A stretch of DNA of 64,000 nucleotides from Desulfovibrio sp. Huiquan2017 (GCF_017351175.1 NZ_JAFMPN010000008.1:62001-126000); one strand, 5' to 3'. Counted from the first letter of the stretch, positions 17,136-25,202 are shown. Notes: a model not told the origin generated them from the sequence alone. Numbers and translations are program-made.

Positions 17136-17783
17136 ATGGTAGAAAACGCTGAAAACGTGGCGACCGGAATGCTTATTACCGAGGGGTGCTACCTCAAACC
17201 GAGCAAGAGTACCCGAGTCCTGGCCATCCTGGATGCCCTGTCCCGGGATTCCAGTTTGTCCCAGTACGAATTGGGGCGGCGGCTGCATCTGTCCGGGGCC
17301 ATGATCAACCAGTACCTCAAGCAGCTTCAGGCCGACGGGCTGGTCGAGTTCCTGCCGGTCAACGGCAAGAGCTACCATTATACCCTGACGGAGGCGGGTC
17401 ACCGTTCGCGCCAGCGAATGTTCTCCGACTATTCCTCGGAGACCGTCCGGCTCTACTCCACCATCAAGAAATTCGTGCTCGGCAAGTTGAAGTACCTGGA
17501 AGACGAAGGCAAGTTGGATCTGGCGCTGTTCGGCGCGTCCGAGACCTGCGAGGTGGTCCTGTCCGCCCTGCGCGGCACTTCCTTCCGGGTCAAGGCCCTG
17601 TTGGACAACGATGGAAGGAAACAGGGGCAGATTTTTAACGGGCACGTGGTTTCCGCACCGTATGTCCTGGACCAGGTGGACTGCGACGCCGTGGTCATCA
17701 CCTCCTTCGGCAAGCAGAGCGAAATTTATGAACAGGTCGAGCCTTACGCCGACAAGCGCGGATTTCAAATCGTGAGATTCTGA
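17136..17783 (+). CDS. Winged-helix regulator fused to a Rossmann-like domain
   Basis: 215 residues. N-terminal winged helix (about 20-90: LDALSRDSSLSQYELGRRLHLSGAMINQYL as helix-turn-helix, YHYTLTEAGH as wing) resembling MarR/ArsR-type domains. The C-terminal part (about 120-215: LALFGASETCEVVLSALRG, VKALLDNDGRKQGQIFNGHVV, DAVVITSFGKQSEIYEQV) looks like the sugar- or nucleotide-binding Rossmann half of PglD-type proteins. It ends two bases before the NeuB-family gene, so the pair is one operon. An attractive reading is a regulator that senses a sugar nucleotide or NAD(P) and controls glycan synthesis; this is inference. Confidence 0.8.
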   Translation: MVENAENVATGMLITEGCYLKPSKSTRVLAILDALSRDSSLSQYELGRRLHLSGAMINQYLKQLQADGLVEFLPVNGKSYHYTLTEAGHRSRQRMFSDYSSETVRLYSTIKKFVLGKLKYLEDEGKLDLALFGASETCEVVLSALRGTSFRVKALLDNDGRKQGQIFNGHVVSAPYVLDQVDCDAVVITSFGKQSEIYEQVEPYADKRGFQIVRF

Positions 17784-17785
17784 TT

Positions 17786-18877
17786 ATGCAACAGCTCCAG
17801 TCCGTCACATTGCGTTCGGGCGTCACCATCGGCGCGGGACATCCCTGTTTCGTGGTCGCGGAAATAGGCAACAATCATCAGGGCGAGTTCGATATTGCCA
17901 GGCGGATGATCGATGCGGCGGCCGCCGCCGGAGTCCAGGGGGTCAAGTTCCAAAAGCGGGACAGCGAGGCGCTGCTCACCCGCCAGGGCCGGGCCGCGCC
18001 CTACACCGGCCCCAACAGTTTCGGCCCCACCTACGGTGAACACCGCGCCGCTCTGGAGCTGTCCATCGACCAGATGGCCCTGCTCAAGGCATACGCCGAA
18101 TCCCTCGGTCTGATCTTTTTCGCCTCGGCCTGGGACGAGCCGAGCCTGGACCAGATCCTGGGCCTGGACGTGGAGCTGCTCAAGATCAGCTCGGCGGAAC
18201 TCGTCAACGTGCCCCTGGTGCGCAAATACGCCCAGGCGGGCATCCCCATCATCCTGTCCACCGGCATGAGCGGGCTGGACGACATCGACGCGGCCATGGC
18301 GGAGATCCACGCCTGCCACGACGACGTCATCCTTTTGCACTGCAATTCCACTTACCCCTGCCCCGAGGAGCACATCGGCCTGCCCGTCATGGATGTCCTG
18401 CGTGAGCGTTACGGCGTGCCGGTGGGGTATTCCGGCCATGAAAGGGGCGTCGGTCCCAGTGTGGCCGCCGCAGCCCTGGGGGCGTGCGTGGTCGAACGCC
18501 ATTTCACCCTGGACAAGACCCTCAAGGGCACGGACCACCAGGCCTCTCTCGAACCCGCGCAACTGGCCGCCCTGGTGACCATGATCCGCGAGGTCGAAAA
18601 GGCCGTCCAGGTCAAGGGCAAGGTCGTCTTCCCCGATGAACAGGCCGCTGCCGACAAGCTGCGAAAGTGCATCGTTTTTTCCCGTGATCTGCCTGCCTGG
18701 CATGTCCTTACCGAGGCCGACCTGACCACCCGCTGCCCGCGCGTGGGCATCTCCCCGATCCACTGGGACGAAGTCCTCGGCGCCGTGCTCAACCGGCCCG
18801 TCAAGCTTGAGGAACCCGTCCAATGGGATGCCCTCGGCCTCAGCCAGGCCGTCTGCGCCGGAGCCGTCTTGCCGTAA
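17786..18877 (+). CDS. NeuB-family sialic-acid-like synthase
   Basis: 363 residues. NeuB family members condense phosphoenolpyruvate with a hexosamine to make nine-carbon nonulosonic acids. Seen: AEIGNNHQGEFDIARRMID at the N-terminus, GVKFQKRD, ISSAELVN, STGMSGLDDI, LHCNSTYPCPEE, VGYSGHERG and VVERHFTLDKTLKGTDH, all standard barrel motifs, and a C-terminal SAF/antifreeze-like domain (ADKLRKCIVFSRDLPAWHVLTEADL). The metal/PEP residues Glu, Asn and His are present. Likely for a surface or flagellar glycan; which nonulosonate cannot be told. Translationally close to the regulator upstream. Confidence 0.92.
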   Translation: MQQLQSVTLRSGVTIGAGHPCFVVAEIGNNHQGEFDIARRMIDAAAAAGVQGVKFQKRDSEALLTRQGRAAPYTGPNSFGPTYGEHRAALELSIDQMALLKAYAESLGLIFFASAWDEPSLDQILGLDVELLKISSAELVNVPLVRKYAQAGIPIILSTGMSGLDDIDAAMAEIHACHDDVILLHCNSTYPCPEEHIGLPVMDVLRERYGVPVGYSGHERGVGPSVAAAALGACVVERHFTLDKTLKGTDHQASLEPAQLAALVTMIREVEKAVQVKGKVVFPDEQAAADKLRKCIVFSRDLPAWHVLTEADLTTRCPRVGISPIHWDEVLGAVLNRPVKLEEPVQWDALGLSQAVCAGAVLP

Positions 18878-19077
18878 CGCGCCCGACCGGGAAAGGGGGG
18901 GACGCATCGCGCGTTTCGCTTCTTTTGGGGCGTGTCCCGTTGCCCTCCAAGGAGAAAGCCGGACGCCGAACTCCGTTTTGCGACGGGTTGTTTGCCTCTG
19001 GTGAAAAATTATCATTCATTTCAGGGAGGCGACGTGGTAGAGGGGGAAACGGTCGCAACCATGCCGGAGGAGCACGA

Positions 19078-20037
19078 ATGAGCCAGACGGAAATTCTGTT
19101 GGAAACGGGGACCAATGAGCTTGAGATCATTGAATTCTTCATTGACGAAGTGACCCCGGACGGGGTGGAGCGGCAGTATTTCGGCGTGAATGTGGCCAAA
19201 GTGCTGGAAGTGGTGGAGGCCCCGGAGGGGCTGGAAGGGTCCGAGGCCGCGGCGCATCCGAGTTTCCTGGGCACGATCCCGTTGCGCGACCTGATCCTGC
19301 CGGTGGTGGATTTGAGCATCTGGCTGGATATGGAGCGTTCGCCTGCGGCGAACGAGCCGATCATCGTCACCGAGTTCAATGCCATGATCACGGGCTTTCG
19401 GGTTTCGGGAGTGACGCAGATTCACCGGGTGTTCTGGGCCGATGTGGAGCCGCCGAGCAAGTACGTCTCCTCCATGAAGACCAACTGCATCACCGGCACG
19501 GTGAAGATCAAGGACCGGTTCGTGCTCATGCTCGACCTGGAGCAGGTCCTGGCTGACCTGGATGAGTCGGGCCAGACCAAGGCGGCCTTGAGCAGCGTGG
19601 TTTCCGAGGAGCGTTATCGGGCTCTGGTGGCCGACGATTCCACTTCAGTGCGCCAGTTGCTCGAATCGAATTTCGACCAGGCCAATTTCGAGGTGACCAT
19701 GGTCCGCGACGGGGCCGAGGCGTGGACGGTGCTGGAAAACATCAAGGCGCGGTGCGCCTCCGAGGGTGGTTCTCCGCTGGACTATCTGGACGCCGTGGTC
19801 TCGGATGTGGAAATGCCGCAGATGGACGGGTATACCCTGACCCGCCGGATCAAGGAGGACCCCGTCCTGAAGGTCCTGCCCGTGGTCCTGTTTTCCTCGC
19901 TCATCTCCAAGTCCGTCCTGCACAAGGGCAAGGCCGTCATGGCCGACGAGCAGGTTACCAAGCCGGAGTTTCACGGTCTGACCGAAAAGGTTCTCCGCCT
20001 GATCCGCAATTGGGATCGGGGCGCGACCGTTTCCTAG
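19078..20037 (+). CDS. cheV: Chemotaxis coupling protein CheV
   Basis: 319 residues from ATG 19078 (GGAGGAG nine bases before it; a longer open frame to 18823 overlaps the neuB gene and is rejected). N-terminal CheW-like domain (about 10-165: VEAPEGLEG, FLGTIPLRDLILPVVDLSIWL) and C-terminal receiver domain with acidic pair VADDSTSVRQLL, phospho-acceptor in VVSDVEMPQMDGY and Lys in SSLISKSV. CheV links chemoreceptors to CheA and may act as a phosphate sink or adaptation factor. Two receptors lie 7-11 kb downstream. Confidence 0.94.
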   Translation: MSQTEILLETGTNELEIIEFFIDEVTPDGVERQYFGVNVAKVLEVVEAPEGLEGSEAAAHPSFLGTIPLRDLILPVVDLSIWLDMERSPAANEPIIVTEFNAMITGFRVSGVTQIHRVFWADVEPPSKYVSSMKTNCITGTVKIKDRFVLMLDLEQVLADLDESGQTKAALSSVVSEERYRALVADDSTSVRQLLESNFDQANFEVTMVRDGAEAWTVLENIKARCASEGGSPLDYLDAVVSDVEMPQMDGYTLTRRIKEDPVLKVLPVVLFSSLISKSVLHKGKAVMADEQVTKPEFHGLTEKVLRLIRNWDRGATVS

Positions 20038-20065
20038 ACGGCCACGGCCGATAACCGATCGACAA

Positions 20066-20347
20066 CTAGCCGACCACCTCGCCAAGCTGCTTGCGCAACG
20101 TGGACACGCCGCAGGAGTGGTGCTGGTAGACCGGCACATCCTTGCCGCGCACGGCGTCGAGCACGTCTTTGCGCGCCTTGTGGGACACCTTGTTGGTGAA
20201 CATGACCACGAAGTCCACTTCGCCAAGCGCCTTGGAGATCTTCCGTTCCTTGCCCGTGAAGTGTTTGAGCTTGATGCCGTTCTGCTTCGCTTCGGAGACG
20301 TATTCCTTTTTCAGCCTGTCCATTCCGCCGATCAGAGCCGCGCACAT
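20066..20347 (-). CDS. DUF2325-family protein under a Fur box
   Basis: 93 residues from MCAALIGGMDRLKKEY; AAGGAAGGAC precedes this ATG, so the longer frame to 20428 is rejected. DUF2325 proteins are small, with a Rossmann-like start (ALIGG), a central VDFVVMFTNKVSHKARKDVLD and a C-terminal histidine/cysteine segment (VYQHHSCGVSTLR) that could bind metal or act in redox chemistry; function is not established. The 19-base Fur-box palindrome sits 22-40 bases upstream of the start codon, so iron repression is likely. Confidence 0.85.
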   Translation of the reverse strand: MCAALIGGMDRLKKEYVSEAKQNGIKLKHFTGKERKISKALGEVDFVVMFTNKVSHKARKDVLDAVRGKDVPVYQHHSCGVSTLRKQLGEVVG

Positions 20348-20368
20348 AATGTCCTTCCTTGTTTTGAA

Positions 20369-20387
20369 ATTGAAAATCGTTTTCAAT
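20369..20387 (-). promoter_or_regulatory. Fur box upstream of the DUF2325 gene
   Basis: ATTGAAAATCGTTTTCAAT is a perfect 8-3-8 palindrome and matches the TGAAAATnnTTTTCA-like Fur motif described for Desulfovibrio. It lies immediately upstream of the start codon at 20347, overlapping where a promoter would be. Confidence 0.8.
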
Positions 20388-20411
20388 AAATACAGAGAGG
20401 GCGCAGCCCTG

Positions 20412-21028
20412 TCAACAACTGTCCGCAACTATTCTTAGATAACCTCCAAGTTGCTTAATCCGTTGTGGATTTTTTACGGCCTTGTCGTCGTCCAAAGTCT
20501 GGCCGACCTGTTCGCCCACGGCCCAGTAGCGATTACCGGGCATGGTTCGGGTAAAGGAGCTGACTTTTCCCACGCCGGTGTGCCCGTCGGTCAAGCGTTC
20601 CTCGGTCCAGGCGGCCGCCAGTTCATCGCGGAACAGGGTGTCGTTGGTCATGGTGAATTGATCCAGGAGACGGAATGCCATGGCCATCGGGCACTGGCGG
20701 ATGGCCATGGCGTTTTCCAGTTCGCTGAAATGGACCTCGAACAGGCCGGACTTGTCGGTTCGTCTGCCCGAGATCAGGCTGGCGCAATCGGTTTGGGTGA
20801 CCATGTCCACAGAGGGGGTGTTGATGGCGTATTGGCCGGTTTCGAGGATCGCCTGGTGGCTGGCGTGCTTCCGGTTGACCTCCATGCCCATGATGCAGGG
20901 CGAATAGTTGCCCCGCCTGACTCAGGTCATGCCATGAAGTTGGGTTTGCCGTTGAGCATGATTCCGAGGATGGTCTGCGGTTCGGGCAGGGTGAAGGCGT
21001 TGTCGCCGATGTTGATCCGTCTGGTCAT
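20412..21028 (-). pseudogene. Broken flavin reductase / flavoredoxin-like gene
   Basis: Two minus-strand pieces form one flavin reductase-like protein. Piece 1 (21028 down to 20927) starts MTRRINIGDNAFTLPEPQ after AGGGAGC and stops at GKPNFMA, exactly where family members continue with a short conserved stretch. Piece 2 (from about 20910 to 20412) continues with NYSPCIMGMEVNRKHASH, YAINTPSVDMV, CASLISGRRTDKSGLF and ends near PGNRYWAVGEQVGQ, as flavoredoxins do. Joining them needs one inserted base, and a further in-frame TGA at the position of a conserved Trp codon (TGG) remains. Two independent lesions point to true decay rather than one sequencing slip. Intact homologues reduce FMN with NAD(P)H. 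Confidence 0.75.
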
Positions 21029-21140
21029 GGCGAGCTCCCTGTTGTGGTCCCTTATACGGCGAGTCTCCTTGCCGGGCGCGCGGGGCAAGGGAAGGCGAGG
21101 GGGTTTGACATAATTCTCGCAGCCCGCTAGTTTTTTATTT

Positions 21141-21158
21141 TCATGAAAATTGTTATCG
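21141..21158 (+). promoter_or_regulatory. Second Fur-like box, upstream of the YheO-type regulator
   Basis: GAAAATTGTTATC (6-1-6 form, 5 of 6 matches in each half to GATAAT/ATTATC) follows the palindrome ATTTTCATGAAAAT (21137-21150). It lies between the divergent flavin reductase pseudogene and the regulator at 21172, about 15 bases before the latter's start. Confidence 0.45.
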
Positions 21159-21171
21159 AGAGGAGAGCGGG

Positions 21172-21858
21172 TTGGGAGAGAAAAAAACTTCGACACGGTC
21201 ACTGGTAAGGCAGTTCGTTCCCTTGGTCGCGTTTCTTGGCGCTTTCCTCGGCGAACGCTGCGAGATCGTGCTGCACGACACTTCGACCAAGGAAAAATCG
21301 GTGCTGGCCATTGCGAACGGACACATCTCCGGCCGCCGGGAAGGGGCGCCGCTGACGGATCTGGCCCTCAAGTTCGTGGTCAACAAGGACTATGAGAAGC
21401 ACGACTGGGTCATGGGCTATACCACGCGCACGAGCGACGGGCGGCCGTTGCATTCCGCCACCTATTTTATTCGGGAGGACGACGGGGAGTTGGTCGGGAT
21501 GTTGTGCCTGAACATGGACACTTCCGACTTGTTGCAGGCGCGCGATATCTTGAACAAGGTCATCGCCGCCGCCGGCCTGGAGTCTTCGCAGGCAAAGGAG
21601 AATCCGGAACAGGCTGGGCATACCGAGACCTTTTCCGGCTCGATGGAGGAATTGACCGAAAACCTTATCCGCCGCGTCGTGACCGAGGCAAACGTGCCGC
21701 CCGAACGCATGACCGTTGCCGAGAAGATGGGCATCATGGCCACCCTCGATTCGCATGGCGTCTTTCTGCTTAAAGGGTCGATCCGGGTGGTGGCCGAGTA
21801 CCTTGCCGCATCGGAAGCCACCATCTATCGGTATCTGCAAAAGCTGAACGGGCAGTAA
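21172..21858 (+). CDS. YheO/DauR-type PAS-HTH transcriptional regulator
   Basis: 228 residues. N-terminal YheO-like PAS domain (LGAFLGERCEIVLHDTS, IANGHISGRREGAPLTDLAL, SATYFIREDDGELVGMLCLNMD) and a C-terminal helix-turn-helix (RMTVAEKMGIMATLDSHGVFLLKGSIRVVAEYL followed by SEATIYRYLQKL). Relatives such as DauR respond to amino acids and control catabolic operons. TTG at 21172 after GAGGAG is the likely start; no in-frame ATG exists before residue 50 or so. The next genes, after a terminator, are ridA, an amino acid/cation symporter and a cysteine desulfidase, which are the natural target operon. Confidence 0.88.
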   Translation: MGEKKTSTRSLVRQFVPLVAFLGAFLGERCEIVLHDTSTKEKSVLAIANGHISGRREGAPLTDLALKFVVNKDYEKHDWVMGYTTRTSDGRPLHSATYFIREDDGELVGMLCLNMDTSDLLQARDILNKVIAAAGLESSQAKENPEQAGHTETFSGSMEELTENLIRRVVTEANVPPERMTVAEKMGIMATLDSHGVFLLKGSIRVVAEYLAASEATIYRYLQKLNGQ

Positions 21859-21888
21859 TCCTGCCTCGGCACACCTGTTCGCTGAAAC

Positions 21889-21927
21889 CGGCGAGTCCCG
21901 CATTTTATGCGCGACTCGCCGATTTTT
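21889..21927 (+). terminator. Terminator of the YheO-type regulator
   Basis: Arms CGGCGAGTC (21889-21897) and GACTCGCCG (21913-21921), with an inner CGCAT/ATGCG stem, then ATTTTTATT. Confidence 0.85.
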
Positions 21928-21957
21928 ATTGGTTTAATAAAAATTTATTTAATGTGA

Positions 21958-22006
21958 TAAAAAATTATTGACTCCCTGGACATTCCCCTTTAGTAAAAAA
22001 TTATTG
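21958..22006 (+). promoter_or_regulatory. 13-bp direct repeats upstream of ridA
   Basis: TAAAAAATTATTG occurs at 21958-21970 and again at 21994-22006, start-to-start 36 bases, which is between three and four helical turns. They flank a -35-like TTGACT (21968-21973). Likely operator for the YheO-type regulator encoded just upstream; inference. Confidence 0.5.
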
Positions 22007-22062
22007 TGATGCGAATAAGTGCACCATGCTGAACAACCATTTAAGACATAAGGAGATATTTT

Positions 22063-22437
22063 ATGCATCAAGCTGTAAACAGCGATAAAGTCCCGGCAGC
22101 CGTTGGACCCTATTCCCACGGGACCGAAGTCGGCGGCCTCATCTTTACCTCGGGACAATTGCCCATTGACGCCGCGACCGGAGAGATGCCGGTCGATGCT
22201 GCAGGGCAGACCAGGCAGTCCCTGGAGAACGTCCGCTACACCCTCGAAGCGGCCGGCTCCTCGCTGGAAAAGGTCATCAAGACCACTGTGTATTTGAATA
22301 ACATGGAGGACTTCGGCTCGGTCAACGAGGTGTATGCGTCCTTCTTCAAGGAGCCGTTCCCGGCGCGCAGTTGTTTCGAGGTGGCCCGTCTGCCCAAAGA
22401 CGCTTTGGTGGAGATTGAAGTTATCGCGGAAAAATAA
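22063..22437 (+). CDS. ridA: RidA-family enamine/imine deaminase
   Basis: 124 residues, full length. RidA hydrolyses reactive 2-aminoacrylate and related imines to keto acids. Motifs seen: AAVGPYSHG, GLIFTSGQLPID, QSLENVRYTLEAAG, VYLNNMEDF, the catalytic Arg in PARSCFEVARLPKDALVEIEVIA. AAGGAG precedes the ATG. Position before a cysteine desulfidase gene is telling, because that enzyme releases aminoacrylate; RidA would protect PLP enzymes from it. Confidence 0.95.
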   Translation: MHQAVNSDKVPAAVGPYSHGTEVGGLIFTSGQLPIDAATGEMPVDAAGQTRQSLENVRYTLEAAGSSLEKVIKTTVYLNNMEDFGSVNEVYASFFKEPFPARSCFEVARLPKDALVEIEVIAEK

Positions 22438-22525
22438 AGCCCCTGGAGCACTTCCGCTTCAACAGGCTGTCCCGGCCGGACCGGAGGGTCCGCCGGAACA
22501 GTGCATAACGCTAGGAAGGAATGCC

Positions 22526-23776
22526 ATGTCAACCAAGAGCAGATTCGGAGAGTTCGGGCTCATCATCAAGCTGGTGCTCGGTATCGTTATAGGCGTCATC
22601 GTCGGCCTGTTCGCCAACGAGGCGGTCATGGATGTTGTCGTTACCGCAAAATATGTCATGGGACAGTTCATTTACTACACCGTCCCGCTTGTCATTATCG
22701 CCTTCATCGCCCCGGCCATTACGCGCCTGGGCAACAATGCCAACAAGATGCTCGGCGCGGGAGTAGCTTTTGCCTATGTTTCCGCCGCCGCAGCGGCCAC
22801 CATGGCCGCCGTCGCCGGGTACGCCATCATCCCTCACCTTTCCATCGCCACGCAGGTGGAGGGGTTGCGCGAATTGCCCAAGGTGGTTTTCCAGCTCAGC
22901 ATCCCGCCGGTCATGCCGGTCATGACCGCCCTGGTGACGGCCGTGATGCTCGGCGTGGCCACCATCTGGACCAATGCGCGGACCTTCCGGGGCATCCTGA
23001 GCGAGTTCGAGAACATCATGATGCAGGTGGTCATCCGCATCGTCATTCCCGTGCTGCCGTTCTTCATCGCCGCCACCTTCGCGGGACTGGCCTACGAGGG
23101 CAGTCTGACCCGCCAACTGCCGGTATTTCTTGAGGTCATCGTCCTGGTGCTGCTGGGCCACTGGATCTGGCTGGCCGTTCTCTACACCATCGCGGGCGTC
23201 GTCTCCGGCCGCAATCCCTTCGAGGTTCTCAGGCATTACGCCCCCGCATACCTCACTGCCGTGGGCACCATGTCCAGCGCGGCAACCCTCCCCGTTTCCC
23301 TTGAGTGCGCCCGCAAGTCCAAGGTGCTCAGCAAGGATACGGTGGAATTCATGATTCCGCTGGGCGCGACTATCCACCTGTGCGGATCGGTGCTCACCGA
23401 AACCTTCTTCGCCATGACCATCTCCATGATGCTCTACGGCCACCTGCCTTCCGTGGGCACGATGGTGCTCTTTGTCCTGCTCTTCGGCATCTTCGCCATC
23501 GGCGCGCCCGGCGTGCCCGGTGGTACGGTCATGGCCTCCCTCGGCATCGTGGTCGGCGTGCTGGGCTTCGACCCGGCCGGCGTGGCGCTGCTGCTGGCGG
23601 TCTTCGCTCTTCAGGACAGCTTCGGCACCGCTTGCAACGTCACCGGCGACGGAGCGTTGGCCTTGATGCTCGAAGGGTTGTTCAACCGTCACGGTGAGCT
23701 CAACGCGGCTCGGCACGTGGAAGAGGCGGCCGATGCTCCGCGGGGCGAGGAGGCCCCGGTCCGTGTCGAGTCGTAA
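22526..23776 (+). CDS. Dicarboxylate/amino acid:cation symporter (DAACS family)
   Basis: 416 residues from the ATG at 22526 (AGGAAGGAATGCC before it; the longer open frame to 22334 overlaps ridA and is rejected). Eight or more hydrophobic segments plus the family's re-entrant loop signatures: TMSSAATLPVSLECA (serine-rich HP1), FMIPLGATIHLCGS and the GAPGVPGG (HP2) motif, then LQDSFGTACNVTGDGALALM with the NxxGD substrate/sodium element. Substrate is probably a small amino acid, and cysteine or serine fits the neighbour enzyme; this is inference. The C-terminal tail is acidic and soluble. Confidence 0.9.
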   Translation: MSTKSRFGEFGLIIKLVLGIVIGVIVGLFANEAVMDVVVTAKYVMGQFIYYTVPLVIIAFIAPAITRLGNNANKMLGAGVAFAYVSAAAAATMAAVAGYAIIPHLSIATQVEGLRELPKVVFQLSIPPVMPVMTALVTAVMLGVATIWTNARTFRGILSEFENIMMQVVIRIVIPVLPFFIAATFAGLAYEGSLTRQLPVFLEVIVLVLLGHWIWLAVLYTIAGVVSGRNPFEVLRHYAPAYLTAVGTMSSAATLPVSLECARKSKVLSKDTVEFMIPLGATIHLCGSVLTETFFAMTISMMLYGHLPSVGTMVLFVLLFGIFAIGAPGVPGGTVMASLGIVVGVLGFDPAGVALLLAVFALQDSFGTACNVTGDGALALMLEGLFNRHGELNAARHVEEAADAPRGEEAPVRVES

Positions 23777-23816
23777 GACAGCATAAGGTTAATAAACACA
23801 ACTGGAGATTTTCATT

Positions 23817-25118
23817 ATGTCAAAGAAGGATTGGGCTTTTTACCGAGCCATTATCGATAAAGAAGTAGTGCCCGCCCTCGGTTGCACTGAACCGATAACC
23901 ATCTCGCTGGCCGCCGCCCGCGCTGCGGAAACCCTGGGAGTCCTCCCGGAACGGATCAGCGTCCTGGTGAGCGGCAACCTGCTCAAGAACGGCATGGGCG
24001 TGGGCGTTCCCGGCACGGGAACCACCGGCCTGGACATTGCCGCCGCCGTGGGTGTCACGGGCGGCAAATCCGAACTGGGCTTGGAGGTCCTCCGGGACCT
24101 TTCCGAAGAGCAGGTCCGGCAGGGCAAGCAACTGTTGGAGGAAGGCAGGGTCAGTGTCGGCGTTACGGACGTCGGTGAGCTCCTCTATGCGGAAGTGACG
24201 GTGGAGGCGGGCGGCGAAACGGCCCGCTGCGCCATCGCCCGCGAACACACCGCCATCGTGCTGGTGGAGAAAAACGGCGATGTGCTGCTCGACAAGCGGC
24301 AGCCCGCTTCCGTGGAAGAGAGCGGCGACTGGCCCCTGTCCATTAGCGATATCTATGAGTACGCCACCGAGGCGCCGTTGGAGGATCTCGACTTCATCCT
24401 GGAGGCCGCCCGCATGAACGAGGCCGCCGCAGCCATGGGGCTGGAGAGCGACTGGGGCTTGCAGGTGGGACGTTCCATGGACAGGGATCTTGCCGCGGGC
24501 CTGCGCGCGGACGACATCATCTCCTATGCCACCAAGCTGACCGCCGCCGCCTCGGACGCCCGTATGGAGGGCGCGCCTCTGCCCGTCATGAGCAATTCTG
24601 GCAGCGGTAACCAGGGGTTGACTGCCACGTTGCCCGTGGTGGCCTTCGCCCGGCGGCGCGGGGACTCCGAGGAGGCCCTGGTCCGTGCCCTGATCATGAG
24701 CCATCTGACCGCCATCCACCTCAAGCATCACCTCGGCAGACTCTCCGCTCTCTGCGGCGCGAGTCTTGCGGCCACGGCCGCCGGATGCGGCATCGTGCTG
24801 CTTCTGGGCGGCGGTCTTCATGAAATCGAAAGCGCCATTCGCAATACCGTCGGCGACATCGCCGGCATGGTCTGCGACGGAGCCAAGACTTCGTGCGCCC
24901 TCAAGGTGGCTTCCTGCGTCGAAGCCGCCATCAACGCGGCCTTGCTGGCCATGAAGGGGATATCCATTCCCGGCCGGGACGGCATCGTGGCCGACGACAT
25001 CGAGGCCTGCATCCGCAACATCGGCCGCCTCGGGTCCGTGGGTATGGTCGAAACCGACAAGGTCATCTTGGACATCATGACCAGCAAACGCAATGGCGCG
25101 GCCGCCAAGGCCGTGTAA
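23817..25118 (+). CDS. cyuA: L-cysteine desulfidase / CyuA-family enzyme
   Basis: 433 residues. UPF0597/CyuA family: iron-sulfur enzymes that split L-cysteine to sulfide, ammonia and pyruvate, related to the alpha subunit of FeS serine dehydratases. Seen: PALGCTEPITISLAAARAA (first conserved Cys), NLLKNGMGVGVPGTG, SNSGSGNQGLTATLPV, LCGASLAATAAGCGIVLLLGG, and the late cysteines in GMVCDGAKTSCALKVASC, which with the N-terminal Cys can ligate the [4Fe-4S] cluster. Last gene of the ridA-symporter-cyuA set; a terminator follows. Sulfide release is of little cost to a sulfate reducer, so the set likely serves cysteine use as carbon/nitrogen source or detoxification. Confidence 0.92.
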   Translation: MSKKDWAFYRAIIDKEVVPALGCTEPITISLAAARAAETLGVLPERISVLVSGNLLKNGMGVGVPGTGTTGLDIAAAVGVTGGKSELGLEVLRDLSEEQVRQGKQLLEEGRVSVGVTDVGELLYAEVTVEAGGETARCAIAREHTAIVLVEKNGDVLLDKRQPASVEESGDWPLSISDIYEYATEAPLEDLDFILEAARMNEAAAAMGLESDWGLQVGRSMDRDLAAGLRADDIISYATKLTAAASDARMEGAPLPVMSNSGSGNQGLTATLPVVAFARRRGDSEEALVRALIMSHLTAIHLKHHLGRLSALCGASLAATAAGCGIVLLLGGGLHEIESAIRNTVGDIAGMVCDGAKTSCALKVASCVEAAINAALLAMKGISIPGRDGIVADDIEACIRNIGRLGSVGMVETDKVILDIMTSKRNGAAAKAV

Positions 25119-25158
25119 CTATCTCATCTAAAGGGGTTATCCCCCTCTCCTCTCTCTG

Positions 25159-25192
25159 CGGGAATCGGCTACGGCCGGTTCCCGTTTTTCTT
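25159..25192 (+). terminator. cyuA operon terminator
   Basis: Arms CGGGAATCGGC (25159-25169) and GCCGGTTCCCG (25174-25184, one G-U pair), then five T. The beta-helix gene converges on it. Confidence 0.85.
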
Positions 25193-25202
25193 TGGCGACG
25201 GC

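Noticed and set aside
19000-19022. AT-rich GAAAAATTATCATTC upstream of cheV as a Fur box
   Set aside because: Only partial match to the 6-1-6 pattern and not palindromic.
20348-20428. 27-codon N-terminal extension of the DUF2325 gene
   Set aside because: It would run through the Fur box; a good ribosome binding site precedes the shorter start.
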